From Heliocidaris tuberculata (Eukaryota > Echinodermata > Echinoidea > Camarodonta > Echinometridae), in assembly GCA_025618425.1 (NCBI GenBank), contig CM046833.1, forward strand, positions 3,393,672 through 3,457,671: DNA of 64,000 nt, in the 5' to 3' direction. How positions within the stretch are numbered: position 1 is the first letter of the stretch; each line of letters starts with the position of its first letter. The notes under the pieces were generated by a model. The model saw nothing but the letters and a program-made list of their open reading frames with translations, ran no database searches and was not told the origin of the DNA. This document shows, piece by piece, positions 51,796 to 62,906 of this stretch. The position numbers and the translations under genes are program-made.

Positions 51796-52050
51796 AGTTC
51801 AACTGCAGGAATACCAAGACAATATTGTTGATGATAATAATGATGACAGTTTCATATTTCTTTGGATCAACTACAGGAATACCATGATAATATACACAAT
51901 GATGATATAATTATTTTCTATTTAATTCAGCTATAGGAATACCATGATAAATTACACAATGATGATATAATTATTTTCTATTCAATTCAACTATATGTAT
52001 AACATGATAATACTTGTGATGATAATAATGATGATATTATTTTTGTTCAG
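51796..52050 (+). repeat. Four degraded tandem copies of the Ig2 exon's 5' edge
   Basis: Copies of the acceptor-plus-exon-start word TTCAACTGCAGGAATACCAA begin at about 51798 (exact), 51866 (ATCAACTACAGGAATACCAT), 51926 (TTCAGCTATAGGAATACCAT) and 51986 (TTCAACTATATGTATAACAT). The genuine exon starts with it at 52051. After the word, each copy continues with CATGATAAT..ACAC..TGATGAT, which aligns with the exon's CATGATAATCACGTGATGA. Spacing is 60-68 bp. The units therefore span the last ~20 nt of intron and the first ~45 nt of exon. A (GCT)n/(GAT)n microsatellite lies just upstream (51720-51780). Confidence 0.8.
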
Positions 52051-52197
52051 TTCAACTGCAGGAATACCAAGTGCAGCTTCATGATAATCACGTGATGAGA
52101 GGAAACACAGCAGTCTTCAAGTGTAACGTACCTCGCTTTGTTAAGGACTATGTCAATGTGACAGCTTGGACCAGGGAGTCTAGTCTATTACAATCAG
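52051..52197 (+). CDS. Dscam-like gene, exon 3: first half of Ig2
   Basis: The acceptor is TTTTTGTTCAG, chosen over the CAG ten bases downstream (TTCAACTGCAG), because only the former continues the phase-1 junction left by exon 2. The donor is TCAG|GTAATA; 147 nt, phase 1 at both ends. It encodes residues 121-170: an A-strand (EYQVQLHDNHV), MRGNTAVFKC with B-strand cysteine C145, VPRFVKDYVNVTAW with tryptophan W160 and glycosylation site NVT. V(I/M)RGN(T/A)AV.KC..P.FV.D.V.V..W is the Dscam Ig2 signature. In insects the homologous half-domain is exon 4, one of the alternatively spliced clusters of Dscam1. Here degraded copies of its 5' edge lie just upstream. Confidence 0.92.
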
Positions 52198-53426
52198 GTA
52201 ATACCTGAAAAAGTGTTGTCTTTTTAATATTTAAACAGAGAGAATACCTAACATGTAATCTCTTGATTTCTAAATAGGACAATTACCCCTTAAAATACAC
52301 CCAACATGTCAAGACAAATCGAGAATACTCATTTCACAATAGTTTATTCATTTCTTTTTTTATCTGTATTTATTTTGTATTTGTATTTTATTTGTTTAAT
52401 CACGGTAAAAGACCTGCTATCAGCTAAAAGCTGCTTTTCAGCAAGGCCGTGAACATAACGATAACATTACTCTGTAAAGCTGATAGGCTAAACCATTTCA
52501 TTTCAGCTTATATTTAACATAATTCCATGTTAATATTACCTACTATTTCACCCTTTTTTGTCAATGGCTACATTAAATGTAGGAAATAATCAATAAAGTT
52601 AATGCCTTACTTATCACAAATGGGTTGAATGCAAGTGATTGATCAAGATGTAATGCCAGACATACTAAAACGCACAATGAGTTTACAAATCTATGCTTGT
52701 GGCAATTTGTAGCGATTAATATCACGGATTCATATACTGAATGACAATAAATACCTGTTATCTAGCAAGTACACCTACTGGATGTCTATCTATTGCATGT
52801 CATTATTGCGTCACCACTGAATATAATTACATCATCAATTCCCCACTGATCACCATCGTCGAGTTCTATTATTTCTACCAATAACTTGGCAATTAACGTT
52901 TGTTTGCAGGGAGTAGGCAATGAAAATATATCCTTGAAATTTAACGAAATGATGCCTTTGTGAGGTAGGTAATTATCTTTCATGGAACTGTTTTATTCAA
53001 TTGAGAAAATAATACAGAATTGAGACTGAAACTAATAATGAGTTGGCATACCAACATTCAAAAAGAGAAAGGATAGTTCGATATGAAACATCAGTTCACA
53101 CACAGGATTGAGACAAAATAAGATACAAAAGAAGAACACACATACACATATCTACCTCTGTATGCATATAATATAGGGAGGGAGAGAGAGAGAGAGGGGG
53201 GGGGGCAGTTTAAAAGGACCTCGATTATTAATATCCAGACATCTTGCTTTTGTTTTTGTTTCCCATTATTAAAATATACTCTGAAATAATAATTTAACAA
53301 ATAATTTTAGTACAACAATGAAATATAATAGATCTATTTGTTACAACTCAGTCATCCATTGACCTGTCTCCTCTCTGTCCGTTTCTGTCTCATTCTCTCT
53401 CTCACTATGTGTATATCTCCCTGTAG
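52198..53426 (+). other. Intron 3 (1.2 kb)
   Basis: GTAATA donor, TATATCTCCCTGTAG acceptor. It splits the Ig2 domain. Contents: AT-rich sequence and a (GA)n/G-run at 53175-53207; nothing else recognised. Confidence 0.8.
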
Positions 53427-53570
53427 AAGGTCGATTCAGTGTGTTACCTAGCGGTGAGCTACACATACGTGACGTACGTGACCGTGACGCGGGTCAATAT
53501 AGATGTACAGTGCGTAACAGACTCACCAATAACAACAAAGTTAGCCCTCCAGCTGTTCTTCATGTCGCAG
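53427..53570 (+). CDS. Dscam-like gene, exon 4: second half of Ig2
   Basis: 144 nt, phase 1 at both ends, donor CGCAG|GTATGT. It encodes residues 170-218: GRFSVLPSGELHIRDVRDRD, then AGQYRCTVRNRLT with F-strand cysteine C196, pairing with C145 from exon 3. LPSGELHIRDV and YxCxxxxRLT are hallmarks of Dscam Ig2 in insects and vertebrates, and make the family call specific rather than just an Ig-superfamily assignment. Codons here are rich in CpG (CGTGACGTACGTGACCGTGA) compared with the flanking introns. Confidence 0.93.
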
Positions 53571-54994
53571 GTATGTTGCTTGTTACACTTTAGTGATTTT
53601 GACTTTTTATTTTTCTATCTACTTTAAAAATTATGAACAAGATAAATAGCTTACTAATACAATTAATACAATATAAAAAAAAGTTACCTACTAGTAAGTG
53701 GATCATAAAGAAGAGGTGTTCCATGAGTAAGACTCGAAGGTCGTTTTTCAAAACCACTGTATTTAAAGTCTTTTCGTGGGGTCCATTTGTGCATAAATAT
53801 ATTTAATAATGTCAGAATGTTGGCCTTTCGAACGTTTAAAAAATGATGGGCATCATTTACAAGGTAACAGAAAATATTTTTAGGGGGGGGGGAGATTTCT
53901 TAATTTATTGTTTTAAACTTTGAGGAACCAGTATTCGTTCAAAGAAAGTCGTGATCTGATATTACATTGCATACACAATTCTTTATTGCTTACGTTTTCT
54001 CACACGAAGCTTGAAAGAAGGACTTATAATTATCCTAATTTTGGAACAAAATTGATCCCTGGTGAATTAGTGATAGCAATAAAAGATCCACAGGGAATCT
54101 AAAATGCAGCGAAGCGCTTAAAGAAAAGAAAAATAGTGCTTATTAACCGAATAAAACTGGGAATAGACCAAATTATTGGCTTCCCGGAGTTCAGTATATT
54201 ACTATCTGTCCATAACGCAGTGTGGCGTTACATACATATTAAAGATATATTGTCAACGAGATAAAGACCAATAAGATTACAATCATAGTGGTGTAATATT
54301 TGAATTAGAAATGTATTAAAAATGGAATAATGAGACTCGAAGTGAATGTACAGAGTATGTGGGAAAGAACATTTGAAATATATTTATTCAAACTAAAAGA
54401 AACAACTGTGTCTTGAGGTATATGATCATAGGTTTAATGCTATTATACATTGAATGTTTGTTAGTGGATTCACTTGTGATGGAAGGGGGCATAAATCTAC
54501 TCTGAATAAAATGTGACTATCGTGAACATATAATTTACGCGTATGCCTCTGGAAAATGGTCCTAGAAAACAGGACGTAAATAATGCCGTAATTTCCGAAA
54601 TATATCCCCCCCAAAAAGGGGGGGGGGGGGGTGTGATTCTTGGATTTGTAAACGGAGGAACAATAATCTAATTGTAATTTAGAAATGTAGATAAAAATAC
54701 TTTCAATACTATTCAGAGATCACAAACAAAGAAATAGATAAGTCAGGGAAATCATACACGCTGTCAATAACTATTGTATGGACATCACGTTGCAAAATAA
54801 GCTTTTAACACAATTCTAGATAATGGACATATATAGGGAAGGAAACCTACAATTACGATATCATAACATTGCGTTTATGAGTAAGATTAAATAAATATGA
54901 AATTAATCATTTTGAAGTCATTAACATAGATATCTGCATGGTGTATCAAGAGGTCCAAAACCTCTGTGCAAACTGATTTGTGGATGCTCCAAAT

Positions 54995-55417
54995 TCTCAA
55001 GGATCACCCCTGTTTTGAGAGATCTGCACTGGCTACCAGTGCGACAAAGAATATCTTTTAAAATCCTGTTGATTGTCTATAAAGCTCTAATTGGTCAAGC
55101 CCCTAAATATATTGTAGAACTGTTACAACTCAAAGCTCACAAACATACCCACAACCTGCGCAGTTCTCAAGATACTTTACTATAGTGCAAACCCCATGAT
55201 ATAAACAAAAATAACCTTAGGAGATCGAGCATTTGTATGCGCAGCCCCCAAACTGTGGAACAACTTACCGTTAGAAATCAGGAAATCACCAACTGTAAAT
55301 ACTGTCAAATCAAAACTAAAAGCATATCTTTTCATTTAATTACTCATCATAGTTATAAGCACATCAGGAGCTCTTGCAGCGCAGTAGAATATATATACAT
55401 AGTTTCTGCGCTTTATA
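54995..55417 (+). mobile_element. CR1/L2-type LINE 3' fragment
   Basis: The plus strand reads ITPVLRDLHWLPVRQRISFK, then ILLIVYKAL and GQAPKYI, the conserved LHWLPV..RI.FK....YKAL.G.AP.Y block downstream of the reverse transcriptase. After a degraded middle (stop and frameshift near 55180) it resumes with GDRAFVCAAPKLWNNLPLEI and RKSPTVN, ending KLKAYLFI and a stop at about 55339. The short 3' UTR ends with TGCGCTTTATAGATTATT, directly continuous with the (TTA)n array. Dead, 5'-truncated copy. Confidence 0.85.
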
Positions 55418-55597
<180 letters not shown>

Positions 55598-55904
55598 GTT
55601 GATTCACCGGAAATACGAACTTTTTCTAAAATTAATAAACAACTGCTATACTAAATGTCATCTTAAGATAGATTTTTAAAATGGAATGTGTAAGTAAAAT
55701 ACATGTCCACTCATTCATTTACTTGTAACTTGGCACTGTATCACTGAGACTACATGTAAGATTCATTTAAAATCGCTTCAAACTTGATAATCTTTGTTTC
55801 AATTTTCTACATCTGAATTCTTATTTGGAGCCTGTACGAAGAAAACGGATTGAGGAAGAGAGCATAAACACAAACAGTGGAGGGGTGCCATCCTGGTCTA
55901 CCAC

Positions 55905-56225
55905 TGGATGTAATGTAGCCGAGTGGTTAGAACATTTGACTAGAATTGCTAGAGATGCAAAGTTCGTAAGCTCGATCTCGGCGGCATGGTACCAATGCCT
56001 CTTGGCAAGTCATTGATCTACCTTTGGCGCACCATACCCAGGAGATAAATGGGGACGTAATAGGATAACGAAACCCATTCTGATCGTATTACCATGTACC
56101 CCACACGGTGATCATATGATTAGAGTACCTATTTCCTGGGGATAGAGATGGTGTACATATTGTGTGTGTGAACATTATATCCAATGACCGGGGTAATAAA
56201 AATCGTTCAGAGATGTTATTACCCT
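55905..56225 (+). mobile_element. tRNA-derived SINE
   Basis: A perfect pol III A box TAGCCGAGTGG (55916-55926) is followed 43 nt later by a degenerate B box (AGCTCGATCTC, 55969-55979), the spacing of a Ser/Leu-like tRNA head. The body continues with CCAATGCCTCTTGGCAAGTC, ACCCAGGAGATAAATGGG and TTCTGATCGTATTACC. This matches the general plan of deuterostome tRNA-SINEs (..TTGGGCAAGGC.. CCCAGGTGATAAATGGG..). The B box has drifted, so it is probably inactive. Confidence 0.7.
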
Positions 56226-56278
56226 ATATGAATTCAAATTCATTCTTATTCGTTTTTAATATGTTTGACGAATCTCAG

Positions 56279-56557
56279 AACCAGTGAACACTGCTCCAGA
56301 ACTTATCCAGTCCAAAGCTGACTTCACCCTACGAGTAGGAGAAACAGTGGAACTACCCTGTGTTGCTAGTGGATACCCATTACCTACCTACCAATGGACT
56401 AAGGATGGCATCCCAGTCACACCCGGGGATAGTCGCAGTCTCCGTGGTGGTAACCTGTTACTTAGCAACGTCCAGCTGGAGAGTGCAGGGCGTTATGACT
56501 GTGAAGCAATTAATGAACTAGGTGCAGTGAGTACAACAAGGACCGTTATTGTGAGAG
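56279..56557 (+). CDS. Dscam-like gene, exon 5: Ig3
   Basis: Acceptor TTGACGAATCTCAG, donor AGAG|GTAAGT; 279 nt, phase 1 at both ends. It encodes one complete I-set Ig domain, residues 218-311. Features are GETVELPCVASGYPLPTYQW (B-strand cysteine and core tryptophan), KDGIPV, then GNLLLSNVQLESAGRYDCEA with the DxGxYxC-type F-strand, here SAGRYDC. The domain is whole in one exon, unlike Ig2. In insects Ig3 is also split and variable, so the exon structure differs here. The acceptor has a weak pyrimidine tract. Confidence 0.92.
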
Positions 56558-57099
56558 GTAAGTCAAATAAAACCAATATGTAGTTGTAGTAAATGTCACA
56601 GTGATAATATGAATGCCCTTTTATGGATTACGAATTTTTATGTAGCGCAAAAGGCTGTTTCTGTAAAAGCCACTTGACATTGACATTGACATTACATTGA
56701 TATTTTTTCCACATAGCAATAACTATCACATTATATGCCTATGGAACTTTATTATCAGTTTAGGATATTTATTCGGGAAGGAAGAATCACCACGGTTGCT
56801 ATTCTAAACTAAGATCCTAAAATAATAAGAAACAGAAAACACTGTTCACTTTTATGGAGAGAAAGGCATGCATTTATTTAACCCTCTGCTGTTGTAGTAA
56901 TCACAGTACAATCATTTTTGTTTTTTTAAAAGAGAAATATCTGGTGATATAAATTTGGAATAACATTTTTTTGAGAAATGTTCTGTCACGTTGTTTTATA
57001 ATAATCACGAAAGCAATCATGGTAATTACTGTTCAATGCCTCTGATGAATATTTAATACACTTTTAAAAAAATATTTTTGTGTGTATTTTGTATTGCAG
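56558..57099 (+). other. Intron 5 (542 bp)
   Basis: GTAAGT donor and GTATTTTGTATTGCAG acceptor. AT-rich; nothing further seen. Confidence 0.85.
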
Positions 57100-57369
57100 A
57101 TTCCATAGCAGTGTATTTCTATCCTCAGAAACGAAGTGTCGACGTTGGTGCATTTGCTACTTTCAACTGTTCTGTCTCTGGCTACCCGATAGAACAGGTC
57201 ACATGGTATAAGAATGCACAGCCATTGGATGGTGACGATCGCGTCACTGTTTATGAGAATGGTACAATGGTAGTAGCGGGCATGCGCAGAGATGATCGAG
57301 GAATGTACCAGTGCGTGGCCAGTAATAGTTGGCAAACACAAGAAGCCACAATGCAACTCTCTCTTGGAG
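57100..57369 (+). CDS. Dscam-like gene, exon 6: Ig4
   Basis: 270 nt, phase 1 at both ends, donor GGAG|GTCAGT. It encodes residues 311-401. It starts DSIAVYFYPQKRSVDVGAFA, then TFNC (B-strand cysteine), SGYPIEQVTWYKNAQPL (core tryptophan), an NGT glycosylation site, and RRDDRGMYQCVASNSWQTQE with the DxGMYQC F-strand. The pattern PQ..VDVG...F.C...G.PI..V.W.K......K.D.GMYQC matches Dscam Ig4. The exon contains an NRF1-like CATGCGCA by chance of coding sequence. Confidence 0.93.
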
Positions 57370-57951
57370 GTCAGTGTAAAGTCATTTTCATTTGATTTGA
57401 GATCATCACAGCAAATGGTTTCTTGTCGATCATAATTATTCACCATTATGCATGGCTGTACACAGCGATATTCACTTTGTTTAACTAGGCATGTTAGAAT
57501 TGAAATCATGGTAATATATCATTAAGAACTTACATGGGTCACACCAGTCACAGTTAGTTTCAAATTACCTACAACAGATACCTACAACATATCAACAAAA
57601 CTGGATTTTAAAAATGCATCATATAGGCATACTACAAGTAACTTACAGCAAAACAAACAAACTACAATAACAACCATAACAAGAACAACAAGAGAAACAC
57701 CCTGCAGTTGTGTTTTAATGTTTGCCTTGAGGGCGTTTCGTAAACGCACTTGGAGTGCCTAAAATTACATACTATTATTGCGGAGACAATATTTCATCCG
57801 GTTGGTTATCTTGGTGTCCCAAGCACTTTGCATTGACTTTTTGTGGTCATAGCCCTAAAAATGTGAAACCTTTAGTAGGCCTACCCACATTAAAGCATTG
57901 GAATGACTGACCAATGGAGAATGATTATAACTGACCATTAATGTATTACAG
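57370..57951 (+). other. Intron 6 (582 bp)
   Basis: GTCAGT donor and TTAATGTATTACAG acceptor. A-rich CAA tract at 57645-57690; nothing else seen. Confidence 0.85.
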
Positions 57952-58248
57952 CTGCTAAACCGATCATGTTGGCACACTTCACGAACCAAACTCTTCAACC
58001 TGGACCAAACTTACAACTCTCATGTACGGTAGCAGGGAACCCAACACCGGATGTAACATGGCTAAGAGATGGTCTACCTATACCAACAGACCCAAGGTAT
58101 ACATTCAGTGACGTCATCAATGAGGATAGTGATGTCATCAGTCATTTGAATATTTCTCGTCTCGTAAGCGAGGATGGTGGACTGTACCGTTGTGAAGCAG
58201 CTAGTGATCTAGGCGTTGTACAACATGAAGATCGGATCAATGTTATAG
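57952..58248 (+). CDS. Dscam-like gene, exon 7: Ig5
   Basis: 297 nt, phase 1 at both ends, donor ATAG|GTAAGG. It encodes residues 401-500. Key matches to Dscam Ig5 are LQPGPNLQLSCTVAGNPTPD followed by VTWLRDG, the PRYTFSDV segment, DVISHLNISRLVSEDGGLYR followed by C, and the end DLGVVQHEDRINVIG. Glycosylation sites NQT and NIS are present. The EPGP..L.C...GNPTP...W..DG, V(I/V)S.LNI and DGGLY.C motifs make this one of the best-conserved domains of the family and support orthology by order: Ig4, then this, then Ig6. Confidence 0.94.
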
Positions 58249-58284
58249 GTAAGGTGATAGTTAATGGATTTTTTTTTTTTTTAA

Positions 58285-58790
58285 TGGATTGGGTGACTGA
58301 CTGATTGAACAATTTGGAAGGGGTAATAATTGGATTGGGTAGTAGGCAAATCGGTTGTTTAATCAATTGATCACTTAATTTGAATGACTGATTGATTGAA
58401 TGATAGATTGTCTGAATAACTGATAGGTTAAAATAATGATTGATAAATGGGTTAAATCATTAATTGTCAGAATGATTTATTGATTGAATGAATGATTGTT
58501 TGATTGTTTGATTGCTTAATTGTTTGAATAATTATTTAAGTGACTGATTGATTGAATGATAGAGTGTCTAAATAATTGATATGTTAAATGATTGATACCG
58601 TAAACGGGTTATATCATTGATTGTCTAAATGATTTATTGTTTGAATGATTGATTGTTTGAATGTTTGTTTGATGGTGTAAATAATTGATTGTTTAAATGA
58701 TTGATTGAATGAATATTTGATTTCTGAATGTTTGCGTGATTCATCGTTTGAATTATTATGCTTTGAATCATTGACTGATGATTTGTATAG
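58285..58790. repeat. Degenerate (GATTGAAT)n-type repeat
   Basis: About 500 bp of GATTGATTGAATGATTG-like words with substitutions and a ~180-bp internal duplication: GTGACTGATTGATTGAATGA and the TTAAATGATTGAT..GGGTTA.ATCATT block recur. Non-coding. Confidence 0.85.
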
Positions 58791-59809
58791 CTGTGAAGCA
58801 TCCAGTAACCATGGTAACCAAGGGTTCGTAAAGCACTAGTACCATAATGATAAATATGAGGAGAATAGTTGGTTGTATCCAACTAAGTTAAACTTTAAGT
58901 TAAAACTATTCCCACGTCCACTAAAGTCAGAACATCATTTCTCATGTTTGCATGTATTTCGATCGTTAATAATTTGTCTTTTCAGTAATTATTTTAATAT
59001 GGAGGACCAATCGATTATGAACGATAGAACCATATATTTTATGTATATTTTCATTCTATAATGGTTTATTTCTATTGCACACTAAGAAAAACTATATCTG
59101 CAATATTAACTACCCAGGTTGTTTGCCCTTTCTAAGAAATAGGGCGAAAGACTTTAAAAACAGGCATACGGTGCGATGGCTAGAGGGGATGCAGCCCCTC
59201 TGATAATTTTGAAATCACTAAAACGAATATTTGGGAAACCCCCTCATATTCTGACAGCAAGCTGGTCTCTCTGTATTGATTTATATATTGACGTCAATTA
59301 TTACTTTAACTTCATGAAATTATATATGACGCACTACCATTATCTGTCACGATAACAAAACGTATCTTCTTTTTCTCGCTCGCTTTGGTCTCTCGCCATT
59401 TATTTATTCTTTTTAAACTGGAAAGTTGATTATTCAGGCAACAGACGACAACCTTCTGGTAATGATATTCCCATGTGCCCATGAATTTTTCATTATTTTA
59501 CATTAAGTGTGTACGTTAATGACTACATTTCAATTAATTCATTATCTTGATAATAATCGATTTTGATCATGAAGATCATAAAGAAATGACACATTGATTG
59601 CATGTGCAACTGACAATGATAGTTCAGAAAATTCGGCAGACGATCCAATTTATCCCATTTTATTATTTTTCTATTTCTGAAAAGATAGATAATATTATAG
59701 TGTATTGTATACCTTCTGAACGAAGAAGTATAGCAATTCCAAGAAAGAGACTTATGACAAAATGGTGTGTGAAATGAAACGTGGAAAAGGGGGTATCACA
59801 TAGAGTAAA

Positions 59810-59975
59810 TTAGCAGGGGGAGAGAGAGGTAGGGAGAGAGAGGTAGAGGAGGAAAGGTGAGAAGAGGAAGAGAGTAGGGAGAGACTTGTCACCTATTGAT
59901 GAAAGCCTGTGAACTTTGATATGCAAATTACATTTTTAAGACATGTAGTTTTATCGGGGGTGGGGGGGGGGGGAG
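59810..59975. repeat. (GA)n and G-run stretch
   Basis: GAGAGAGAGGTAGGGAGAG units at 59817-59880, and a G-rich run at about 59955-59980. Confidence 0.75.
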
Positions 59976-60121
59976 GGAGGGGTTGCTATTGGTAACCTGA
60001 CAGTTCTATTCGCTCTCAACACAAGATCCCGGATGTTAATAACATGGAGTAAGGCAGGACAAACATTGTGCTATGTTTACTCATCTGTTTGCAGGGTGTA
60101 ATAGATAAATGCGTCATTCGT

Positions 60122-60184
60122 GTCTGTGGCGTTCCTATAGGGGGCACGGGGCACATCCCTTATCAAGCGTCAGAAAAAGATTAA

Positions 60185-60215
<31 letters not shown>

Positions 60216-60361
60216 ATGGGAAGGAGGAAATGAGGGTGAAAATAAGAAGAAAGAACCCCCTCACATCCTACCCCTTAATTCAAATCCATCCACCTTGTAA
60301 TATTGGTGCACCTTCATGATACAAGTGCGCCCTCAATGACTGGAACCCACGCTACGCCCCT
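60122..60361. mobile_element. hAT-like MITE (weak candidate)
   Basis: Left CTGTGGCGTTCCTATAGGGG and the reverse complement of the right end CAGGGGCGTAGCGTGGG are loosely alike, with a (GA)n inside. No target duplication was found. Confidence 0.25.
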
Positions 60362-60683
60362 GATCCCTGCGACTCCCAGGTTAGTTCCATTTTACCACAT
60401 AACATCAGGAGTGGCCACTTTCCGTACTCAAACAGTACTGGATTTTTTATTCTGATAATTCTTAAACATAACTGTAATTCCATTCAGTACGCATTTACAC
60501 GGTGCGGTATAAATAATAGAAAAATGAAATGTTCTAAGTTTCAGTGAATACCAAAAGTAAAACAGACAAAAATGAGTTTACACATTGCACACATTGTCCG
60601 ATGACAAACATTGAAGACAATCCTTTAAAATTATCCTGTATTCCCTTCGTGATAGATCATATACATGAACTTTACATATTGAT

Positions 60684-61006
60684 CCCTGCCGGAAAGAACA
60701 CAGTGTCCCACAGTGTCTTCACATTGTGTTCACATGGTCTACTATGTGAAGATGTGATTCACAATGTTAAAACGCTCGAATTTAACAGTGTGAAGATGAT
60801 TTCACACTGTGGAGACCTCTACAGTGTGGTTTATCACTGAGTGTTCACATAGTGACGTTCGATTTCACAGTGTGAATTTACTCGCTCACAATGTGAAGAT
60901 GTGATTCACAATGTTATAACGCTCGAATTTAACAGTGTAAAGATGATTTCACACTGTCTTTCACACTGTGAACCCACTGTGGGACACTGTGTTCTTTCCG
61001 GCAGGG
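60684..61006. mobile_element. 323-bp MITE with 32-bp perfect inverted ends
   Basis: Ends CCCTGCCGGAAAGAACACAG followed by TGTCCCACAGTG are perfect inverted repeats of 32 bp. The interior is made of the palindromic word TTCACACTGTGAA and variants. It includes a direct duplication of about 70 bp (copies at about 60744 and 60891, 147 bp apart) containing GATGTGATTCACAATGTTA and CGCTCGAATTTAACAGTGT. Possible imperfect 8-bp flank ATATTGAT/ATATTTGT (6 of 8). Superfamily uncertain; no transposase. Confidence 0.85.
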
Positions 61007-61667
61007 ATATTTGTTTATTTGAGCGATAATAATATGCAGGGTCTTTTTTTATCACCAAACGAAGAAAAAACAAACAACTAATTTTCAATGTTTTTCAGTG
61101 ATTCTGTACGCGCTTGTTTATTTTTCATTAAAAAAAAAATATATCATTGGTCCCCTTTAAACCTCAGCAAAGTGTAAAGCATGGATATGTGATGATTTTT
61201 TTTTTCTGTTTTAAGTATCACCATGTATGTATGGTGGAGTAGCTATGCATGTAAGTCAATCTCACACACGTGTGTTGAACAAAGGCCGCCAACAATAAGT
61301 ATCCCGCCACGCGCTAGGGCTGGTGATCGAGTGCGCAATACAAGGGATATCAAACATACGGATTTACATAAGAGCTAAGCTGGCGTATCAATGGCATTGT
61401 ATGTGTTGGGGTGGACGGTCATGAAAACAATGTTCTACATGACAGAACTTTTCATTTCGTGTTGTTTGCAATAACGGGTGGTTAAGAACTGGTGACATAT
61501 AACACTATGCAAACAAAGATCATATAACAAGGCGAATTTCTGCTTCTGATTGCACGGTTACCCGTTACTACACGCCATGCAGTCCGTGGACTCCCGCTGG
61601 TGAGGTCTGGTCCGGTTGGGAACATCGATAGAGGGTCCTCTGGAAGAAAAGGCAGAATGTATGCAGA

Positions 61668-61670
61668 CGA

Positions 61671-61754
<84 letters not shown>

Positions 61755-61756
61755 AG
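61668..61756. repeat. (TG)n(TA)n microsatellite
   Basis: About 13 TG units followed by about 30 TA units, then a G-run of about 10 (61763-61772). Confidence 0.9.
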
Positions 61757-62175
61757 AAGAGGGGGGGGGGGGTGTAGCACCGCCTTAAAAAAAAAAAACC
61801 TGACTGATCTCAATATTATTTCATCCAAGTTATTAAGATTGGAATAAATATGAAGCTGAGTTGGTTTAAATGTGGTTTAACAAAAAACAGTCCTGTTTTT
61901 ATATAGGTATAATTATTAGACGTACGAAATGATGGCGCTCTTCAATATGTTCGAATGAACTCTTCACACAGTTTGATTTAAATTCCTCCTTTCTCTGTAC
62001 GCATGTGGGCAGAATCTGGATTGTCAGCCGAGGTAGGGGAAAGGAGGAACAACAAAACAAACAAAAATAATAATCTCAGACTATAGGCGGCGGCCTTCAA
62101 GGTAGAACTTTTTCTACAGAAAATAATAGCAAATACGAAATTAGACATAAAGTTCTATTATCTTTCTGATTTCAG

Positions 62176-62448
62176 GTCGTCCTTTGGTACGTCCTCTTCC
62201 TGATGTCATTGCAATCGACGGTACTGATGTCTCTATTCATTGTCACGTGGTTGGATTCCCGATCACATCTATCACATGGTACAAAGGTTTAACCACACTG
62301 CCCTCTTCTATGCGTCACACTGTCTTCCCAAATGGAACTCTAGTCATTGCTGATGTCACATCTTATGGAGACGGTGGAGAGTATACATGTGTGGCGAGCA
62401 ATGCACGTGGTGATCGATCAGCGGCAGAAATGGACCTCAATGTCAAAG
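62176..62448 (+). CDS. Dscam-like gene, exon 8: Ig6
   Basis: 273 nt, phase 1 at both ends, donor AAAG|GTAGGC. It encodes residues 500-591: RPLVRPLPDVIAIDGTDVSI, then HC (B-strand cysteine), GFPITSITWYKG with the core tryptophan, and VFPNGTLVIADV with glycosylation site NGT. The F-strand is GGEYTCVASNARGDRSA. The P.......AG....I.C.V.G.PI.SI.W and VFPNGTL.I..V motifs correspond to Dscam Ig6. The acceptor GATTTCAG has a short pyrimidine tract but is the only one in phase. Confidence 0.94.
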
Positions 62449-62496
62449 GTAGGCCTATAACACATACTGAATAATGATATTGACATTGTATATGTA

Positions 62497-62542
<46 letters not shown>

Positions 62543-62906
62543 GCACATGTATATGACGATATGGCCCGAGTTTAACGACATCGCCCGAGTCGTACACGAG
62601 GGTCATATGGTTCTAGCCAATAAAATTTAATCTCTAAAGATTTTTACACACGCATAAGATGAAAGAAGGACAATGGCGTATGAGATAATACAAGCAAGCA
62701 CAATGCATTCTAAAGTTGCGGTATATCTGTATGTTTTATTCATCAATGGTAACTTCAATTTCAAATTGCACTAAGTATTGTCGATCTCCTTAAAAACAAA
62801 CCTGTAGATTTACTCTCTTGCCCTCTGCAGTATCAAAGATAAAGTCAGCTGATATGTATAAAAAAAGTTTTGATTAAAGGAGATTGTAATTTTTTGCACA
62901 ACACAG
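62449..62906 (+). other. Intron 8 (458 bp)
   Basis: It contains a (TA)n(CA)n microsatellite at 62497-62546. Acceptor TTTTTTGCACAACACAG. Confidence 0.85.

Larger units (their letters stand above)
41146..52050 (+). other. Intron 2 of the Dscam-like gene (10.9 kb)
   Basis: GTAAGT donor and TTTTTGTTCAG acceptor. It contains the (GA)n, SINE, hAT, reverse-transcriptase relic and tandem repeats listed separately, and ends in degraded copies of the next exon's edge. I see nothing recognisable at about 41600-44950 (only mildly CpG-rich near 42940-43120), 46300-47450, 47550-49480 and 49900-50690. Open frames at 43841-44188 and 50039-50389 carry no known motif. Confidence 0.8.
58249..62175 (+). other. 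Intron 7 (3.9 kb)
   Basis: GTAAGG donor and TCTTTCTGATTTCAG acceptor. It holds a degenerate GATTGAATGATT repeat, a hAT-like candidate, a MITE and microsatellites (listed separately). Nothing recognised at 58900-59800 apart from a small GAGGGG-N6-CCCCTC hairpin near 59180, and nothing at 61010-61660. Confidence 0.8.

Noticed and set aside
52061..52197. Use of the CTGCAG acceptor (exon starting at GAATACC) for the Ig2 exon
   Set aside because: It would give phase 0 and break the frame with the phase-1 donor of exon 2; the TTCAG acceptor ten bases upstream keeps the frame.
60544..60840. 98-codon frame covering part of the 60684-61006 element
   Set aside because: It crosses the MITE boundary and is explained by the element's repeated CACAGTGTGA words.
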